From JACCZX01 sp963824935 (GTDB taxonomy: Bacteria; Pseudomonadota; Gammaproteobacteria; Burkholderiales; Burkholderiaceae_F): a stretch of DNA of 64,000 nucleotides. Below are positions 60,969 to 64,000 of this stretch, piece by piece. Location of the stretch: NCBI GenBank assembly GCA_963824935.1, contig CAWGRF010000022.1, forward strand, positions 34,009 through 98,008. The letters run 5' to 3'. The notes below the pieces were generated by a model. That model did no database searches. It saw only the letters and a list, made by a program, of their open reading frames with translations, and was not told the DNA's origin. Both the position numbers and the translations under genes were made by a program. Each line of letters opens with the position of its first letter. Position 1 is the first letter of the stretch.

Positions 60969-61850
60969 ATGAGCAGCAGCACATTCACAACCAAGGATGG
61001 AGTTCAGATTTTCTACAAAGACTGGGGCAGCGGAGAGCCGATCGTGTTCCACCACGGCTGGCCTTTGTCGGCCGACGACTGGGACGCGCAGATGCTGTAC
61101 TTCCTGGCGCAAGGCTATCGAGTGATCGCGTTCGATCGCCGCGGTGACGGTCGCTCGACCCAGACCGCCACCGGCAATGACATGGACACGTATGCCGCCG
61201 ATGCGGCCCAACTGGTGGCGCATCTTGATCTGCGCAATGCGGTCCATGTCGGTCATTCGACTGGCGGCGGAGTAGTGACGCGCTATGTCGCCAGGCATGG
61301 CGCTGGACGCGTGGCCAAGGCCGCATTGATCGGCGCCGTGCCACCGGTGATGGTGAAGTCCGCGAAGAATCCGGGTGGCACGCCGATTGAAGTTTTCGAC
61401 GGCTTCCGCGCCACCCTTGCCGCGAACCGTGCACAGTTCTACCGCGACATCCCGGCCGGCCCGTTCTATAGCTTTAACCGCCCGAACGCCAAGGTGTCTG
61501 AAGCCATAATCGATAACTGGTGGCGCCAGGCAATGATGGGCGGCGCGAAGGCGCAGTACGACTGCATCAAGGCTTTCTCGGAGACCGACTTCACCGAGGA
61601 CCTGAGGGCGATCACCGTCCCTGTACTGATCATGCACGGCGACGACGATCAAGTCGTCCCGATCAAGGACTCGGCATTGCTGTCCGCAAAGCTGGTCAAG
61701 AACGGCACGCTGAAGGTGTATCCGGGATTTCCGCACGGCATGTGCACGACGCACGCCGATGTGATCAATCCAGACCTTCTCGCCTTTATCAAGGGCGAGA
61801 AATTGAGCGTAACCAGCGCGCCGTCTAAACAGACGGAGCAAGTTGCGTGA
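60969..61850 (+). CDS. Alpha/beta hydrolase, non-haem chloroperoxidase/arylesterase type
   Basis: From ATG 60969, with AAAGGAAA upstream, the product has 293 residues. FTTKDGVQIFYKDWGSGEP and VFHHGWPLSADDWDAQMLYF are typical of the non-haem chloroperoxidase group. The triad is Ser 97 in HVGHSTGGG, an Asp in MHGDDDQVVP and His in YPGFPHGMC. RVIAFDRRGDGRS is the conserved strand. Real function is usually esterase or perhydrolase. No signal peptide is seen. Confidence 0.93.
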   Translation: MSSSTFTTKDGVQIFYKDWGSGEPIVFHHGWPLSADDWDAQMLYFLAQGYRVIAFDRRGDGRSTQTATGNDMDTYAADAAQLVAHLDLRNAVHVGHSTGGGVVTRYVARHGAGRVAKAALIGAVPPVMVKSAKNPGGTPIEVFDGFRATLAANRAQFYRDIPAGPFYSFNRPNAKVSEAIIDNWWRQAMMGGAKAQYDCIKAFSETDFTEDLRAITVPVLIMHGDDDQVVPIKDSALLSAKLVKNGTLKVYPGFPHGMCTTHADVINPDLLAFIKGEKLSVTSAPSKQTEQVA

Positions 61851-61978
61851 AGGGCATAGTTCGCAGGCGCAGGAATGCGCCTGCACACTAGGCGACTTCA
61901 ATAGCGCGCTCCCTCCAACCTAACTAACGGTGATCGCGTGGCGCAGAGCGCGCTTCTGCTTGATCACAGGGATCTCAT

Positions 61979-62788
61979 ATGTGCGTCGATAACGATTCTC
62001 GTCCTCCGATCGAGCCGATCGCCGGTGCCTCGGCCGGCTCGACCGACCTCCGTCTCGCTTCCGCTGATGGCAAGCGCTTCACGGCTCACGCCGCTCGCGC
62101 GAGCGCGCCGACTGGTGCTGGCGTGGTCGTGATCCCTGACGTGCGTGGGCTTCACCAGTACTACAAGGATCTCGCGGACCGCTTCGCCGAAGTGGGTGTG
62201 GACGCGGTCGCCATCGACTTGTTCGCGCGGACGGCGCCCTCCGACGATCGCGGCGACAGCTTCGACTTCATGACCCACGTCCAGCAGACGAAACCCGAAA
62301 CCGTGCAGGCCGATATCGCGGCCGCGGCGGCCTACCTACGCGGCCGGGAGGGCGGCCAGGTCAGAGCGCTCTTCTCGGTGGGATTCTGCTTCGGCGGGTC
62401 GCTCTCGTATCTCCAGGCAGCCAGCAGCCTCGGATACGCCGGGGTGATCGCGTTCTATGGCTGGCCACTGGGGTCCTCGTTTTGGCCGGAGCGACCGCGC
62501 CCTATCGACGCGGTGAGCCGCTTCACGTGCCCGGTCCTCTCCCTCTTCGGCGGTGCCGATGAGTGGATCACCCGCAGCGCCGTCGACGAGTTCGATGCCG
62601 CCTGCAGCAAGGCCCGGGTCGAGCACGAGTTCACTGTCTACCCGGGTGCGCCCCATAGCTTCTTCGATAAGAAGCAGACGGAGTTCGCGCAGGCGTCGGC
62701 TGATGCGTGGAAGCGGGTGCAGGCGTTCGTTCGCGACAAAGCGAAGAGCCGTCCGACTTCGCCGGCGCGACAACCGCTCACGACGTAA
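61979..62788 (+). CDS. Dienelactone hydrolase family protein
   Basis: The product has 269 residues. The nucleophile is Cys 137 in SVGFCFGGSLS, as in true dienelactone hydrolases, with the acid region LFGGADEWIT and His in YPGAPHSFFDKK. GVVVIPDVRGLHQYYKDLA is the conserved opening. It may hydrolyse dienelactones or related esters. Its codons are GC-richer in style than the neighbours, with many CTC and GTC, and resemble those of the next hydrolase. Confidence 0.9.
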   Translation: MCVDNDSRPPIEPIAGASAGSTDLRLASADGKRFTAHAARASAPTGAGVVVIPDVRGLHQYYKDLADRFAEVGVDAVAIDLFARTAPSDDRGDSFDFMTHVQQTKPETVQADIAAAAAYLRGREGGQVRALFSVGFCFGGSLSYLQAASSLGYAGVIAFYGWPLGSSFWPERPRPIDAVSRFTCPVLSLFGGADEWITRSAVDEFDAACSKARVEHEFTVYPGAPHSFFDKKQTEFAQASADAWKRVQAFVRDKAKSRPTSPARQPLTT

Positions 62789-62849
62789 TCATCTGCGTAA
62801 GGATCGACGGTCGCAATCTCGGGCGGGTCGGTGCCGACGATGCAGAGCG

Positions 62850-63701
62850 CTATTTGCCATGAACTTCGGCGAGCGAGACCACGTGCCGCTCGGCCCATGA
62901 GAGCGCGTAGTCGGCGATCTCCTCCCAGCCCTGCTGCGCGGGCAGCAGGTGAGATCGCCCCTCGAACACCTTCACCTCGGTGAGCGTCTCCGCCGTGTAG
63001 TGCGCCGCGTTCGAGTGCTGCACGACCGGCGGCATCAGGTGGTCCTCGCCGCCGGAGATGAACAGCAGCGGGGGCCGCGCCGCGTTGCGGTAGTTGACGT
63101 AAGTCGCCTGCGGCCCGGGCTCGAGGTTCGCGAGCACGCTGTCCCATACCAAGCCGCCCGATGCGGGCACGTGATATCGCTTGTACACGGCACGCGCCTC
63201 GGCCTCAGGGAAAGTGTTGGTGAAGGTGTAGCGCCACTGCTCGTACGTGAGGCCAACCGCCCGGTGCCGGTTCGCCGGGCTCTTGAGCACCGGGAATGTC
63301 GCCCGGATTTGCGACCACGGTGCGACGAGGACGCCCTCGGTCGGCGCGGCGTTGAACGTCACTCCCGCAGCGCCGAAGCCGTGGTCGAGCAGGATCTGCA
63401 CAAACGTGCCACCCGCCGAGTGGCCCATGAGGATCGGAGGGGCGTCGAGCGCCCCGACGATCGACTCCAGATGCGCGATGACCGCCGGGACCGTGAGCCG
63501 CTCGACCGGCGTTGGGTCGGCGTTGAGCGCCTCGACCTCGACCTCGAAACCGGGGTATGCGGGGGCGAGGACGCGGTAGCCCTTCGCCTCGTAGTGCGGG
63601 ATCCAGTGCTCCCAGCTGCGCGGCGTCACCCAGAAGCCGTGGACCAACACGATCGTATCGGGAGAGCGCTCTGAGGCGCGCGGTGTCATTGGCGTCGGCA
63701 T
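62850..63701 (-). CDS. Alpha/beta hydrolase
   Basis: The product has 283 residues. TIVLVHGFWVTPRSWEHW is the oxyanion region, LMGHSAGGTF holds Ser 95, the acid is in LFISGGEDHLMP and the His in EGRSHLLPAQ. The group is common in actinobacteria and resembles EstC-like esterases. It is convergent with the dienelactone hydrolase gene. Codon use (strong GC at third positions) is like the neighbour and unlike most of the window, so the pair may be acquired. Confidence 0.92.
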   Translation of the reverse strand: MPTPMTPRASERSPDTIVLVHGFWVTPRSWEHWIPHYEAKGYRVLAPAYPGFEVEVEALNADPTPVERLTVPAVIAHLESIVGALDAPPILMGHSAGGTFVQILLDHGFGAAGVTFNAAPTEGVLVAPWSQIRATFPVLKSPANRHRAVGLTYEQWRYTFTNTFPEAEARAVYKRYHVPASGGLVWDSVLANLEPGPQATYVNYRNAARPPLLFISGGEDHLMPPVVQHSNAAHYTAETLTEVKVFEGRSHLLPAQQGWEEIADYALSWAERHVVSLAEVHGK

Positions 63702-63925
63702 GTTTCGCTCCGTGTGGGGACAAGGGGTGCTCCATTATCGGCTCACGGTTGCCGGGTCGCATCCGTCGGATAGCAGGACGAGGCCTACTACCAAAGTGAC
63801 AGACGGAAGTCGGCCCTTTTAGGACCTGAAGACCAGTACTGCAGGGCGATGCGGCGCGCGCCGCTGCACGCCATGCTTCACGCATCGTTACCAACTCTAA
63901 GCATCATGAAAAACATTGCTGCGGC

Positions 63926-63962
63926 CCCGACCGCACGGACCCAAGTCTCATGAACTGGGACG
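63926..63962 (+). repeat. Intergenic repeat, copy 2
   Basis: CCCGACCGCACGGACCC then AAGTCTCATGAACTGGGACG. The first 17 bases equal those at 60816. The hairpin arm is imperfect here (GTCTC against GGGAC). The rest of the stretch 63702-64000 holds no gene that can be supported. Confidence 0.6.
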
Positions 63963-64000
63963 CCTTGCCGGTCTGGCTCGCTCACTGCGGTGCGTGGCAA

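Overview
The window looks like chromosomal DNA of a GC-rich betaproteobacterium, most probably of the Burkholderiales. The evidence is the gene order queA-tgt-yajC-secD-secF, the hda/purM-like divergent pair, tsaE-amidase-mutL-miaA, panB/panC with a deoxynucleoside kinase, folK and pcnB, and three tripartite-tricarboxylate (Bug/TctC) binding proteins. No insertion sequence, prophage, CRISPR array or rRNA was seen. Two tRNAs are present: Leu(CAA) and Thr(CGT).

Layout. 1-8 kb: mixed accessory metabolism (TPR protein, hydrolase, Bug protein, rimJ, acylphosphatase, CaiB-type CoA transferase, thioesterase plus phosphodiesterase, GST). 8-14 kb: purB, an ABC-2 exporter with a GNAT, and an alkylation-response operon (ada, a small protein, a 2OG-Fe(II) oxygenase). 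14-20 kb: a decayed cytochrome b561, then Sec and queuosine genes. 20-27 kb: GNAT, DUF1697, cupin, DUF1330, a SulP transporter and a ZnuD-like outer-membrane receptor with a His-rich periplasmic partner. 27-33 kb: pantothenate genes, dNK, folK, pcnB, a HAD phosphatase and hda, divergent from an unusual PurM-like enzyme. 33-42 kb: miaA, an MFS pump, mutL, dedA, amidase, tsaE, queG. 42-50 kb: DsrE protein, ferredoxin reductase, argC, transglutaminase, glyoxalase, several small stress or signalling proteins, and a lactate/malate-type dehydrogenase facing a Bug protein. 50-58 kb: peroxiredoxin, a phospholipase-D-like lipoprotein, and a cobalt-type nitrile hydratase operon. 58-64 kb: a LytS/LytT-type two-component pair and three alpha/beta hydrolases.

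The most coherent accessory system is the minus-strand run 56907-52362: SMP-30 lactonase, truncated Bug protein, small secreted protein, HupE/UreJ permease, nitrile hydratase alpha, beta and activator. The last five genes overlap or abut, which suggests one transcript coupling metal import to maturation of a Co enzyme. Other units worth attention are the translationally coupled ada operon and the ZnuD/His-rich pair.

A caution for all readers: at least ten genes are interrupted by single-base shifts, mostly one extra G or C. Restoring one base recovers a normal protein in each case. This looks more like sequence or assembly error than gene decay, so the genes marked pseudogene may be intact in the organism.
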